Positions 17,915 to 26,837 are shown, numbered from the stretch's first letter. The stretch is DNA of 64,000 nucleotides from Fen-1258 sp964449775 (GCA_964449775.1 CAYVBQ010000011.1:43188-107187); one strand, 5' to 3'. The notes: generated by a model not told the origin, from the letters alone. Numbers and translations are program-made.

Positions 17915-18787
17915 TTAGAATAATAACTTATCTAATGAGATAACTAAAACAATTGCCAATACGTAGAGATTAATTGCCATAAAAGCGTTACGGAAAATGA
18001 TTCTCTCAAGGTAGTCCGATAGTATTCCGCGCGTTTTCAGTAACAACCATGCGCCGAGAAAAAGCATCACACCAACAGCATATAAACTTGAAGAAAGATT
18101 AAAGAACGGTATCAACAAACAACTTGTAGAAAGAGCCGCGATCCATACAAATGTAATTCTTCCCAGTTGCGAATCGGAAAAGATTTTTGTGAGCGTTGGA
18201 AAACCGGCTTTCTCATAATCTTTTCCGTGAATTAAAAGCAGCAGCCAAAAATGTGGTATCTGCCAGATGAAAAAGAAAAACGCCAGTGCAATTATTTCCA
18301 TATCAAAAACATACCCGCCGGAAGCAACCCACCCGATCATTGGAGGAATAGCACCAATAACCGAACCGGGAACAACTGCTAACGCATATTTTTTCTTTAA
18401 CGGAGTGTAAATTACATTATACCAGATCAATGCAATCACACCCAGAATTAATGCCGTAAAATTTGAAGAGAAATAAATTATTCCCAATCCAACAACTACC
18501 AATGATAATGAAACGGTCATTGCATATCCCTCAGAAATTCTTCCGGATGGTAAAGGTCTGTTCTTCGTTCTATCCATCATGGCATCAGAAAATCTTTCTT
18601 GATAATGATTGATAGCTGAAGAACCGCAAGCTAAAAGAAAAACACCCATCACAGTGAGAATCATCGTCACATCAAAATACCCCGAATGAAAGAAGTATCC
18701 GACCGACGTGGAGATAGCAACAAAGAAAGTTATTCTAACCTTTCCTAGTTCTAAAATTATTGCGATATGTTTTTTTAGATTTTTCAA
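17915..18787 (-). CDS. ctaB: Protoheme IX farnesyltransferase (heme O synthase)
   Basis: 290 residues. This UbiA-family membrane prenyltransferase converts heme B to heme O, the precursor of heme A for the neighbouring oxidase. The first Asp-rich motif is in NHYQERFSDAMMDRTKNRPLP, and YTPLKKKYALAVVPGSVIGAIPPMIGW is diagnostic. Nine or so hydrophobic segments span the chain. It lies downstream of the coxB-like gene, from which it is separated by the RAYT element. No heme A synthase (CtaA) is in the window. Confidence 0.93.
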   Translation of the reverse strand: MKNLKKHIAIILELGKVRITFFVAISTSVGYFFHSGYFDVTMILTVMGVFLLACGSSAINHYQERFSDAMMDRTKNRPLPSGRISEGYAMTVSLSLVVVGLGIIYFSSNFTALILGVIALIWYNVIYTPLKKKYALAVVPGSVIGAIPPMIGWVASGGYVFDMEIIALAFFFFIWQIPHFWLLLLIHGKDYEKAGFPTLTKIFSDSQLGRITFVWIAALSTSCLLIPFFNLSSSLYAVGVMLFLGAWLLLKTRGILSDYLERIIFRNAFMAINLYVLAIVLVISLDKLLF

Positions 18788-18805
18788 ATTAATCTTTAGA
18801 ATTCT

Positions 18806-19367
18806 GGTTCATCATAATAATGCGTACTTCATGAATTAACCCCACGATTTATCGTGGGGTAACAGTCTAATTGGATAAGGGCTTTAGCCATGATGATTAA
18901 ACCCGAACTTTATTGAGCATAGATTCGCTGACCGATACCGCAAAATATTCATCTGCCCATTCCAATTTTGGTTTTAGCAACGAATTCTTATTTGCCCAAT
19001 ATGCTGCTTCTCCTTTTATCATCTGCATAACTTTTGCGATTGTCATATCTGCATTTAATGCTAACAAGCAGTGTATGTGATCCAAATCTCCATTAATAAA
19101 ATCAATATAAATCTGCTTCTCTTTTGCGTTCTCACGGACATGCTGAAAAAGTTGTTGTCTAACATCTTTAGTAAGAACGCGCTCATGGCTCTTAGTGCCC
19201 CAAACTGCATGGACCCATATTTTAACGTGTGACATAATTCCAGTTGATACAGGGCTAAAGCCCGGTGTTGTTTTTAGTATTACTCTCCCCACGCTGAAGC
19301 GTGGGGTTTATGCATAAAAATATCTGCTTGGTATCCATGATAAAGGTACGCTTCTTTATGATGAACC
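18806..19367. mobile_element. RAYT/REP element with nested inverted repeats
   Basis: A 562-bp element between subunit II and ctaB. The outer arms 18806-18827 and 19346-19367 are inverted copies matching at 19 of 22 positions (GGTTCATCATAA and GCGTAC conserved). Inside are two REP-type palindromes, 18839-18860 (ACCCCACG...CGTGGGGT) and 19287-19306 (CCCCACGCTGAAGCGTGGGG). Inside those are GGGCTTTAGCC-type motifs on both sides (about 18879 and 19253). The centre is a truncated Y1 transposase gene. The arrangement is that of a REP-associated tyrosine transposase unit. Confidence 0.8.
18897..19235 (-). pseudogene. REP-associated tyrosine transposase (IS200-like), C-terminally truncated
   Basis: 112 residues from ATG 19235 (MSHVKIWVHAVWGTK); the open frame extends upstream only through repeat sequence. 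The HUH motif is present as DHIHCLLAL, followed by TIAKVMQMIKGEAAYWANK and EYFAVSVSESMLNKV, all typical of Bacteroidota-type RAYTs. The protein then stops after VRV. In full-length relatives the catalytic tyrosine lies in the next helix, a segment like YIxxQExHH. That tyrosine and about 30 residues are missing, replaced by the left repeat. The gene is therefore probably inactive. Confidence 0.82.
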
Positions 19368-19384
19368 ATTTTAATGAAGAAACA

Positions 19385-20002
19385 TTATTTTACCGGTTGC
19401 CAATTGCCACCGTACCACGTTGTGAATTCGTTATCATGTAAAACTTTCACTTCAGTATACATAGCCGAATGATTCAATCCGCAATACTCAGCGCATGCAA
19501 CATCATATGAGCCGATTTGTTTTGGCGTAAAGTACAGATGATTTGTCTTACCGTGAATAATATCTTCCTTAATTCTAAACGCCGGAATATAGAAAGCGTG
19601 GTTAACATCAACCGACTGCATTTCCAGATCTATTCCGGTGTTCACTGGAACATAGAGAGTATCAGTCTTTTTCCCGTTCGGATATTCAAAACTAAATTGC
19701 CACATACGCGCTGTAACTTTTACAATTAACGGATTATCCGGTATTTCTCTTGTTTCTCTAAAACTTGCGTAGCCGAAATAAAACATCGGGAGAACGAGTA
19801 ATGCTGGGATAACAATCCATATTACTTCAAGAAGAACATTACCATGGATATCAACCGGTTCATGACCCTTCTTTCTATGATATTTGAAAACAAAATAGAT
19901 CATTGTCGCCGTAATTCCGAGAAGAAGCACTACGGAAATTGCGACAATATATAACATCACAAAATCAACCGACTCAGCATGAGTTGTTGGAGATATACCC
20001 AT
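19385..20002 (-). CDS. coxB: Cytochrome c oxidase subunit II
   Basis: 205 residues. Two N-terminal membrane helices (about 12-38 and 58-78) are followed by a periplasmic cupredoxin domain. The CuA ligands are visible: the His in VNHAFYIPAF and the cluster CAEYCGLNHSAM (C-X3-C-X3-H-X2-M). There is no fused cytochrome c domain, so the enzyme is aa3-like rather than caa3. It accepts electrons from cytochrome c. It follows the subunit IV gene by 9 nt and is the last oxidase structural gene before the RAYT insertion. Confidence 0.95.
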   Translation of the reverse strand: MGISPTTHAESVDFVMLYIVAISVVLLLGITATMIYFVFKYHRKKGHEPVDIHGNVLLEVIWIVIPALLVLPMFYFGYASFRETREIPDNPLIVKVTARMWQFSFEYPNGKKTDTLYVPVNTGIDLEMQSVDVNHAFYIPAFRIKEDIIHGKTNHLYFTPKQIGSYDVACAEYCGLNHSAMYTEVKVLHDNEFTTWYGGNWQPVK

Positions 20003-20011
20003 TTCAAATCC

Positions 20012-20296
20012 TCAACGATAAAGAAAATCAAAAAATGTTAAGAGAAATATTATCAGTAATGTAGCACCGCTTATTCCAAGAAATGTCTTGAAGATCGGTT
20101 CATCAAATTTAATATGCATAAAAATATTTATTACCAGCGCAGATTTTATTGCTGCGATTGTTAATGCAATAAAGAGAGTATACCTACCGAGACTTACTCC
20201 TGCAATTGTAACTGTAATTGTGGTAAACGCAAGAAGAGCCAGCCATACTAAAATGTATGTTCCATAACCAATGTGATGTTTACCGTTTCCGCTCAT
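20012..20296 (-). CDS. Cytochrome c oxidase subunit IV (prokaryotic type)
   Basis: 94 residues with three predicted membrane helices (about 12-32, 38-60, 70-92) and the motif ALVINIFMHIKFDEP that marks the bacterial small subunit. It is a structural accessory subunit of the heme-copper oxidase. It lies between subunits III and II with gaps of about 10 nt, in the common I-III-IV-II order of this group. Confidence 0.88.
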   Translation of the reverse strand: MSGNGKHHIGYGTYILVWLALLAFTTITVTIAGVSLGRYTLFIALTIAAIKSALVINIFMHIKFDEPIFKTFLGISGATLLIIFLLTFFDFLYR

Positions 20297-20306
20297 GAAA
20301 ATTTCC

Positions 20307-20930
20307 TTACTGAATTAAATAGAATAGTGGGAATAAGAAAATCCAAATTAAATCTACAAGGTGCCAATACAAACCGGAGTTCTCCAGCATAACATAATTA
20401 TCAGAAGTTACTTTACCTTTATGAATGAAGACAATCATATAAGCGATGACAATCATTCCGATCAAAACGTGAAGACCATGCAGACCAGTCATTATATAAT
20501 ACAAACCAAAGAAAAGAATTTGTCCGTTCGGTTTAGCCAGAAGTTCCGGCGATCCGGGATAAATACCGTGAGACATTTTTGTTGACCATTCAAAATATTT
20601 GTTAACCATGAACATCAACGCAAAGAAAAGTGTGACATAGAGAAAAATCAGAGAAAGAAATTTATTCCCTTTCTGCAGTGCCGCAATTGAAACTGCAACG
20701 GTTAGACTGCTCGTAAGAAGAATTATTGTGTTCAGAGTTCCTATTCCGGTGTTGAGTTCCATTCCGGCAATATGAAATTGATCGGGATACTGATAGCGAT
20801 AAACGGCATATACTAAAAACATTCCGCCGAACAGAAGAATTTCTGTAAATAGGAAGAGCCACATTCCCATCTTTGCGCCAACATCGTCGCGATGAACTTG
20901 ATGAACCGCGGCATCAGTATTACTACTCAT
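20307..20930 (-). CDS. Cytochrome c oxidase subunit III
   Basis: 207 residues, five predicted membrane helices, the short form of subunit III. Typical motifs are MGMWLFLFTEILLFGGMF at about 22-40, and GLHGLHVLIGM and YWHLVDLIWIFLFPLFYL near the C-terminus. It stabilises the oxidase core and probably helps proton and oxygen access. Its start overlaps the subunit I stop by 8 nt. Confidence 0.94.
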   Translation of the reverse strand: MSSNTDAAVHQVHRDDVGAKMGMWLFLFTEILLFGGMFLVYAVYRYQYPDQFHIAGMELNTGIGTLNTIILLTSSLTVAVSIAALQKGNKFLSLIFLYVTLFFALMFMVNKYFEWSTKMSHGIYPGSPELLAKPNGQILFFGLYYIMTGLHGLHVLIGMIVIAYMIVFIHKGKVTSDNYVMLENSGLYWHLVDLIWIFLFPLFYLIQ

Positions 20931-22551
20931 CCTTCATCTCCTTCAATTGGCTAAAATCGTATGGCTCATGTGTAACCGTTGGAATAACAGCAAAATTTTC
21001 AAGGGGCGGCGGAGAAGGAATGTGCCACTCTAATGTTACACCACCCCACGGATTTGAAGTTGCTTTCTTCCCTTTCAGTAATGCGTGAATTAAATATCCG
21101 ATGATGAAGAAAATTGTTCCGACTAAAATCCATGAACCGACTGTAGAAATTTCCTGGTAAACAGTGAATTGCGGGAGATAGTCGTAGTATCTTCTTGGCA
21201 TTCCCATGTACCCCATTATAAATTTTGGGAAGTAGAGCATATTAAAACCGATAAAGTAGAGTACAACAGCAACCCGCGCGAATCTCATATTATACATTTT
21301 GCCAAACATTTTTGGGAACCAGTAATGTAGTGCGGCAAAAAATATTGTTCCGGTTCCTCCAAACATCACGTAATGAAAATGAGCCACGACAAAATAAGTA
21401 TCGGTTAAATGTATATCCGTTGATAGTGCGCCCAGTACAAGCCCGGTCAATCCACCTATAGAAAATAAAAAGATAAAATTCATCACCCATAAGAATGGCG
21501 GCTGAGGATCGATTGATCCTTTATACATTGTTGCTACCCAGTTGAAGATTTTAACACCGCTTGGAAGTGCAACAATAAATGTGAGAAGCGAAAAGATCCA
21601 TCGAGCAGTATCACTCATTCCGCTGCTGAACATATGATGCGCCCATACAAGATAACCAACAAAAGCAATTGCAAGAGATGACATTGCGATTGCTTTGTAA
21701 CCAAAGATTGTTCTGCGCGCAAAAGTTGGAATGATTTCAGATACAACTCCCATTGCAGGAAGAATCATGATATACACTGCCGGGTGTGAGTAGATCCAGA
21801 ACATATGCTGAAAAAGAATCGGATCTCCACCCAAAGCAGGATCAAATATTCCTACACCAAAAGACCGTTCGATTATCACTAACAGAATTGTTATTGCGAT
21901 AACGGGAGTGGCAATAATTTGTATCCATGCGGTTGCATAAGTTGCCCAGACAAATAATGGCATTTTGAAAAATCCCATCCCCGGTGCACGCATTCTGTGA
22001 ACAGTAACAATAAAATTCAAACCTGTTAGAATTGAAGAGAAGCCAAGAACAAAAGCAGCAAAGAGTGCCATCGAAACATTTGTTGTGCTGCGTACACTGT
22101 ACGGAATATAGAATGTCCAGCCGGTATCAATTGGTCCGCCCGGTAGAAAAAGTGAAACGATCACCATAATAGCGCCGATGATATAAATGTACCACGATAA
22201 AAGATTTAAACGCGGGAATGCAACGTCCTCAGCTCCAATTTGAATTGGTAGAAAAAAATTTCCGAAGATGGCAGGTAAACCCGGAATAATGAACAAAAAA
22301 ATCATTATCACTCCGTGCAGAGTGAAAAATTGATTGTAAGTTTGCGCATCCATCATAGTACGACCGGGTGCGATCAATTCAAGACGCATAAGCAAGCCGA
22401 TGGTTATACCTACAATAAAGAAGAAATGAATCGCAATCATATACATTAAACCGATTCTCTTATGATCTTTAGTAAGCAGCCAGGAAAGAATCCCGGTATA
22501 CTGGTTGGTGCTTTTCTGATAAAAACTTTTTACGGCTACCGCATCAGCCAT
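20923..22551 (-). CDS. Cytochrome c oxidase subunit I (A2-type)
   Basis: 542 residues, twelve predicted membrane helices. Heme and copper ligands are seen in FFTLHGVIMIF (low-spin heme), YSHPAVYIMILPAMG (CuB and the cross-linked Tyr) and TYFVVAHFHYVMFGG (heme a3, CuB and low-spin heme). The YSHPAV segment, with no Glu in the HPEV position, is the family A2 signature, in which a Tyr-Ser pair replaces the D-channel glutamate. It reduces O2 and pumps protons. It follows the SCO1 gene by 28 nt. Confidence 0.97.
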   Translation of the reverse strand: MADAVAVKSFYQKSTNQYTGILSWLLTKDHKRIGLMYMIAIHFFFIVGITIGLLMRLELIAPGRTMMDAQTYNQFFTLHGVIMIFLFIIPGLPAIFGNFFLPIQIGAEDVAFPRLNLLSWYIYIIGAIMVIVSLFLPGGPIDTGWTFYIPYSVRSTTNVSMALFAAFVLGFSSILTGLNFIVTVHRMRAPGMGFFKMPLFVWATYATAWIQIIATPVIAITILLVIIERSFGVGIFDPALGGDPILFQHMFWIYSHPAVYIMILPAMGVVSEIIPTFARRTIFGYKAIAMSSLAIAFVGYLVWAHHMFSSGMSDTARWIFSLLTFIVALPSGVKIFNWVATMYKGSIDPQPPFLWVMNFIFLFSIGGLTGLVLGALSTDIHLTDTYFVVAHFHYVMFGGTGTIFFAALHYWFPKMFGKMYNMRFARVAVVLYFIGFNMLYFPKFIMGYMGMPRRYYDYLPQFTVYQEISTVGSWILVGTIFFIIGYLIHALLKGKKATSNPWGGVTLEWHIPSPPPLENFAVIPTVTHEPYDFSQLKEMKDE

Positions 22552-22579
22552 TTATTTAAACTCCTTTGTCCGCATTATT

Positions 22580-23338
22580 TTAAGCATTCATTTTCTTCTT
22601 AATTAACAGCACGCCAAGAAATACTGCAATTCCAAGTATCATTACGGTACCAACAATGCGTGTGACATTTAAAGTGTATTGTCTTCCGTTAGGATCGAAG
22701 CTGAAACAATATTGTAACACTTTTGAAATTGTCGGACTTGTTTTGCCGCTCTCCGCTTCCAGCAACGCCATCTTCACATCAAACGGATTGAAATCCGGGC
22801 CGAAAAGATAACGGGAGATTTTACCTTGCGGTGTTACCGTTACTAATGTTGCAGCATGAACAAATTGTTTATCAGCAGGTTTGAAATAAAAACCACAAGC
22901 ATCTGTTAGTTTATGGACAGACAGACTATCACCGGTAAGGAATAACCAATTGTCCGGATCAAATTTTCTCTTGATCGTTAGGAGATAATTCTTCTTCCAC
23001 TTAGCGGCAATTTCCGGTGTCTCCGTAAAATCGAAACTGATGCTCACAACTTGAAAATCTTTTCCCGGTTCAAGTTGAAGTTTGTCTATTGTCCAGGCAA
23101 GTTCTGATTGCATCGGATTACAAACTCCGGGGCATTCATAGTAAACAAGAGCTATAAGAGTCGGTTTGGTTATAATTTCTTTTAGTGATACCGTCTTGCC
23201 ATCTGAAGTTTGAAAAGTTAAATCCATTGGCAAAGTGTTGCCGAGTTTCTCATCAATTCCGACTTCAATTTTCTTTTGAGCTAACAAAACAAAAGGAAGA
23301 AGTAGAAATAAAACAAAATATAGCTTAGTGAGTTTCAT
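22580..23338 (-). CDS. SCO1/SenC-family copper chaperone
   Basis: 252 residues. It has a signal peptide (MKLTKLYFVLFLLLPFVLLAQ), then a thioredoxin-fold domain with YYECPGVCNP (CxxxC) and the conserved copper-binding His in FVHAATLVTV. A C-terminal membrane helix covers about 225-247. SCO proteins load or reduce the CuA site of subunit II. The position directly upstream of subunit I agrees with that role. The C-terminal rather than N-terminal anchor is seen in several members of this phylum group. Confidence 0.92.
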   Translation of the reverse strand: MKLTKLYFVLFLLLPFVLLAQKKIEVGIDEKLGNTLPMDLTFQTSDGKTVSLKEIITKPTLIALVYYECPGVCNPMQSELAWTIDKLQLEPGKDFQVVSISFDFTETPEIAAKWKKNYLLTIKRKFDPDNWLFLTGDSLSVHKLTDACGFYFKPADKQFVHAATLVTVTPQGKISRYLFGPDFNPFDVKMALLEAESGKTSPTISKVLQYCFSFDPNGRQYTLNVTRIVGTVMILGIAVFLGVLLIKKKMNA

Positions 23339-23578
23339 TTATAATCTTACATCGTTTTCAAATAAACTACTATGTCAATCTGAGGATACCGATTTATCGG
23401 TTGAAGAAGAATCTCTCTCCTCGCCACATTGAGACTCTTCACTCCTGCCTGCCGAGCCTGTTGCATAACGCAAATTCTGTAAGACACAACCTTCGAGGTT
23501 GACACATCGTTGGTGGTATCATAACCTCGAAGGTTACTTACCGACCTCTGCAACACACTCTGCCGGCAGGCAGGTTGT
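23339..23578. other. Insertion-like gap between cytochrome c and SCO1 genes
   Basis: 240 bp lying within an otherwise tightly packed operon. It contains the inverted copy of the 97-bp repeat (23460-23556) and a GCCGGCAGGCAGG-type REP half. It is bounded by a 17-nt direct repeat with one mismatch: 23349-23365 and 23587-23603, ACATCGTTTTCAA-x-TAA. The right copy is coding, forming the end of the cytochrome c gene (YLKTML). The left copy would also read YLKTM then stop. No gene is seen. Confidence 0.65.
23460..23556 (-). repeat. 97-bp repeat, copy 2 (inverted)
   Basis: This is the reverse complement of the element at 16088-16184 and the same length. It shares the two AACCT-x-GAAGGTT-type palindromes, the ACCACCAACGA centre and the ACAGAATTTG tail, with about a dozen substitutions. 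The two copies face each other across the whole oxidase block. Confidence 0.85.
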
Positions 23579-24508
23579 TCAGAGTAACATCGTTTTCAAG
23601 TAATCGTAAAGTTGCTTCCATTCCTCTTTTGTAAACTGTGCTACTGTTGGCTTAAAACCGGAACTGATTGGATTTGCCAGAACAACTGAAACATATTTGT
23701 CGAGACTGACACCGGCAGACGGATTGATAAATGAGGAAAAAACTTTTCTGTAATCAATCGATGACTTTTTCAATAGATCTGCGCCGGGATTACGTTGAGA
23801 TGTGAAGACTTTGCTTTCGAAACGCAAGAGCTGATCGTTCACGGCTGCATACTCTTCAATCATCTTATTTTCGGCGAGACCAACCGGAATTTTATTAGGG
23901 ATTGTTGTTCCGGCTGAAAGGTTATAAATAGTATCTAATGATTTTAACTGCTCATCGGTTACTGCCGGAAATTCCACGAATGTTTGCATAAAGGAAATAA
24001 TTGCTAATCTATCCGCAGCGGGAATGTATTCGTAAGCAGCCATTCCATTTTTAATAATTCCCTCTTGCAAAGTTTTAAACAATTGATCAATGTTCCGACC
24101 GTTTGTCCAGCCCTCTTTAGCATGCAGGTTTCGGGGTTTCTTTACTAAGGCAACAGCCGCGGGTCCATCACCCATTCCGTTATCGCCATGGCATGATTTA
24201 CAATTCGCCGCAAATAATTCTTTTCCCTTAGTAATGAATTCAGGTGTTGGAGATTTGATTAGATTCAAATCGACTGCAGTCATTACCCCACCCTTTTTCA
24301 TCTCAACTTCATTCTTCATCAATGTTGAATCAACTAATCCGACTGTCTGAACATTATACGAGATTTCGTTCAAATGTTTTACAAAATAGATTCCAAGTGC
24401 AAGAATGAGCAGAATAAAAATAGGAAACACCCAACCAAACAATCGTATCGGGTTCTTTAACAAATCTTTAAATTTTATTTCATCTTCTGTTTTTTTATAT
24501 GAGTTCAT
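23579..24508 (-). CDS. Membrane-anchored monoheme cytochrome c
   Basis: 309 residues. One membrane helix (about 26-46) anchors a periplasmic domain. The heme site is FAANCKSCHGDNGMGDGPAAV (CxxCH at about 95-99) with a candidate axial Met in NGMAAYEYIPAADRLAIISFMQ. About 110 residues with no heme motif follow the cytochrome fold. It lies 12 nt after the ActF gene, so it probably carries electrons from alternative complex III to the oxidase. The last residues (YLKTMLL) overlap one arm of a direct repeat that brackets the downstream insertion, so the C-terminus may have been altered. Confidence 0.87.
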   Translation of the reverse strand: MNSYKKTEDEIKFKDLLKNPIRLFGWVFPIFILLILALGIYFVKHLNEISYNVQTVGLVDSTLMKNEVEMKKGGVMTAVDLNLIKSPTPEFITKGKELFAANCKSCHGDNGMGDGPAAVALVKKPRNLHAKEGWTNGRNIDQLFKTLQEGIIKNGMAAYEYIPAADRLAIISFMQTFVEFPAVTDEQLKSLDTIYNLSAGTTIPNKIPVGLAENKMIEEYAAVNDQLLRFESKVFTSQRNPGADLLKKSSIDYRKVFSSFINPSAGVSLDKYVSVVLANPISSGFKPTVAQFTKEEWKQLYDYLKTMLL

Positions 24509-24520
24509 GTTAGTATTTAA

Positions 24521-25699
24521 TTATAATCTGAAATCAATTCCACGTTTAAGTTTTGGGTCACCAATTGGGACAAGGTTTTCTTTCTTTGTTTTATAAACGA
24601 AGACTGAAATTATCAATCCGGCAATCAAAATCGGAAAGCCAAGCTCGATCCATCCGAAAGCAATTCCATCCTTGTAAAAGTTTGGCATTACTAACCAAAA
24701 TAGATCATAATAATGCGCAAACAGAAGTACACCTGCCATAACAACCAATCTTTTTGGATTCGACTTCGATGGCTGGGATAGTAATCCAAAATACGGGATA
24801 AGGAAATGAACTAATATCAATCCGATTGAGAAAAATTTCCAGTTACCATTCCATCGGTCTAAGAACCATAATGTTTCTTCCGGCAAATTTGCATACCAGA
24901 TCAGCAAGAACTGGCTGAATGCGATGTATGCCCAGAAATTTGTAAACGCAAATAGAAGCGCTCCTAAATTGTAGTAGCTATCTGCACTAATTCCTTTTAC
25001 CAAATATCCCCGTTCATTGAGAAGTACAATAAAAATAGTACTCGCTGCAAGTGCCGTAAGAACTGTCCCTGAGAAATAATAAACACCGAAAATAGTTGAG
25101 AACCAATGTGGTGCAATACTCATCAGCCAATCAATTGCAGTAAAAGTGATAGTCAAAGCAAAGAGAGGCATAAAGATCGCTGATAATTTAACATTTGCGG
25201 TCGTGATGAATTGGTCTTTTGTACGATCTTGTTTTCTGGAATTTTTTGTGATGAAATAATAAAACACTAACCATATCAACCAGAAAACGACAACACGAAC
25301 AATGAAAAACTGAATATTGAGGTAAGGAGCTTTACCAACTAATATTTTATCTGCCGGTTCGGGATGAGTCCAATGAAATACACTGTTTATATTCAGCAAA
25401 AGTGGAATTGCCAGCAGCGGCAGAACAACAATTAATGATGAGAGAAACTCTCCCACTCTTCTGAATGGTGTACTCCAAACAGCACCGGCGATATATTCGA
25501 TTGCAACAAAGAATAGTGAACCGACTCCAACGCTAACCAAGAATGAAAACCCAATAATATTATTCTGAGCGCTTCTTGCCGGATTTACTATGTAACCAAG
25601 TACAACAATTACGAAACCAACGAGCAATAAAACAAAGCCAATCGTTTGAACTTTCGATGGTAATTCTTTTTTGTGATATTCAACTGAAGAGGAACTCAT
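24521..25699 (-). CDS. actF: Alternative complex III subunit ActF (NrfD-like membrane subunit)
   Basis: 392 residues with about ten predicted membrane helices (for example TIGFVLLLVGFVIVVLGYI and LSAIFMPLFALTITFTAIDWLMS). SIAPHWFSTIFGVYYFSG and FIAFSQFLLIWYANLPEE-like segments are characteristic of ActF, the second quinone-type membrane subunit of this complex. Its start overlaps the upstream ActD-ActE fusion by 4 nt. Gene order places it after ActC and the fusion, as expected. Confidence 0.88.
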   Translation of the reverse strand: MSSSSVEYHKKELPSKVQTIGFVLLLVGFVIVVLGYIVNPARSAQNNIIGFSFLVSVGVGSLFFVAIEYIAGAVWSTPFRRVGEFLSSLIVVLPLLAIPLLLNINSVFHWTHPEPADKILVGKAPYLNIQFFIVRVVVFWLIWLVFYYFITKNSRKQDRTKDQFITTANVKLSAIFMPLFALTITFTAIDWLMSIAPHWFSTIFGVYYFSGTVLTALAASTIFIVLLNERGYLVKGISADSYYNLGALLFAFTNFWAYIAFSQFLLIWYANLPEETLWFLDRWNGNWKFFSIGLILVHFLIPYFGLLSQPSKSNPKRLVVMAGVLLFAHYYDLFWLVMPNFYKDGIAFGWIELGFPILIAGLIISVFVYKTKKENLVPIGDPKLKRGIDFRL

Positions 25700-26835
25700 T
25701 GTAGATCTGACTCCTTAGCGTTGAGCGCTCTTTGTAATGCTCTTACATAATTTATTACTGCCCATCTCTCATCAACCGAAAGTTGAGAAGAGTGTGATGG
25801 CATAATATTTTGACCATCGGTTAGAACTGCAAAAATTCTTCCGTCACTCCATTTTCTAACTTTTTCTGAATGCAAACTTGGCGGATTGGGAAACTGTCCA
25901 CGCAATCTGCTGTCACCTTCAGCTTGATAACCGTGACAGGGACTGCAATAGATATCAAATTTTGTTTGACCGAGTTGTAATGATTCTTTTGAGATTGGAA
26001 TTGGATTTACCAATTTTTCTCCGGCTAAATCCGGCTGTCCTTTAAATGGATACGGCAGATAACCACGTGCGATTGTACCGGCAACGGGCTGCCTCATTCC
26101 AAAACCATCCTTAAAAATTAGACTTTTCTGTTGTGCGCTTTGCTTTGATTGTTCCATCATCCAATTAAATGGAAGCATGAACATTAATTTATTCAGTGTA
26201 AAATATGCTGTACCGGATGTGATCATTGCGACCACAAATAAAAATGTTAAGAACTTTGGTTCTAAAATTTTATGCTTATGTGTTATCTCTTCGTTATCCC
26301 AGTAAAGAGGATTAATCTCTTTAGCATGGACGGATTCAAAAAACTTTCTAACTGACGCTTCATCAAACTTTGGATCTTCTGCCTGAATACTGATTCCGTA
26401 TTTATCAGCAGAGACTTTTTTCATGTACTCAGTTCCATGAAGCGGGTGTGCATTGTTCGGAAGTTTAAAAAAGATGAATAGCATTGCGAGTACAGTTGCA
26501 ATTGAAGCGGATAAAACCGTTACCTCAAACATAACCGGTATATATGCCGGGAATGAGAATAGAGGTTTTCCGCCGATAACAATCGGGTAATCAATTGCAG
26601 AAACCCACCATAGACTTAAGAGTGCACCGAGCGTTCCAGATAAACCAAATATCAACGCCACATAGCCAAGTTTGGATGGCGGAAGTTTCATTGCTTTATC
26701 CATACCATGAAGCGGGTAAGGTGTATTTACATCATACTTTGTATAACCTTCCTTTGCAACTTGCTCTGCGGCATGAATAACTTCATCGGGTGTATCAAAA
26801 ATTCCTGTATAACTATATAAGATTTTTTCGCTCAT
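25696..26835 (-). CDS. Alternative complex III ActD-ActE fusion (DUF3341 plus cytochrome c)
   Basis: 379 residues. Residues 1-175 are a DUF3341/ActD domain with YSYTGIFDTPDEVIHAAE, the conserved TPYPLHGMDKAM and two membrane helices (about 57-78 and 95-122). After a linker and a third helix (about 197-215), the C-terminal 120 residues are a monoheme cytochrome c: KFDIYCSPCHGYQAEGD (CxxCH) and the axial Met in NIMPSHSSQLSVDERWAVINYV. In the structurally known complexes ActD and ActE are separate subunits, so a single reading frame is notable. It overlaps ActF by 4 nt and starts 2 nt after ActC ends. Confidence 0.87.
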   Translation of the reverse strand: MSEKILYSYTGIFDTPDEVIHAAEQVAKEGYTKYDVNTPYPLHGMDKAMKLPPSKLGYVALIFGLSGTLGALLSLWWVSAIDYPIVIGGKPLFSFPAYIPVMFEVTVLSASIATVLAMLFIFFKLPNNAHPLHGTEYMKKVSADKYGISIQAEDPKFDEASVRKFFESVHAKEINPLYWDNEEITHKHKILEPKFLTFLFVVAMITSGTAYFTLNKLMFMLPFNWMMEQSKQSAQQKSLIFKDGFGMRQPVAGTIARGYLPYPFKGQPDLAGEKLVNPIPISKESLQLGQTKFDIYCSPCHGYQAEGDSRLRGQFPNPPSLHSEKVRKWSDGRIFAVLTDGQNIMPSHSSQLSVDERWAVINYVRALQRALNAKESDLQ

Positions 26836-26837
26836 TA

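Noticed and set aside
23347..23556. 69-codon minus-strand frame between cytochrome c and SCO1
   Set aside because: It reads through the 97-bp repeat; only the last codons resemble a cytochrome end, explained by the direct repeat.
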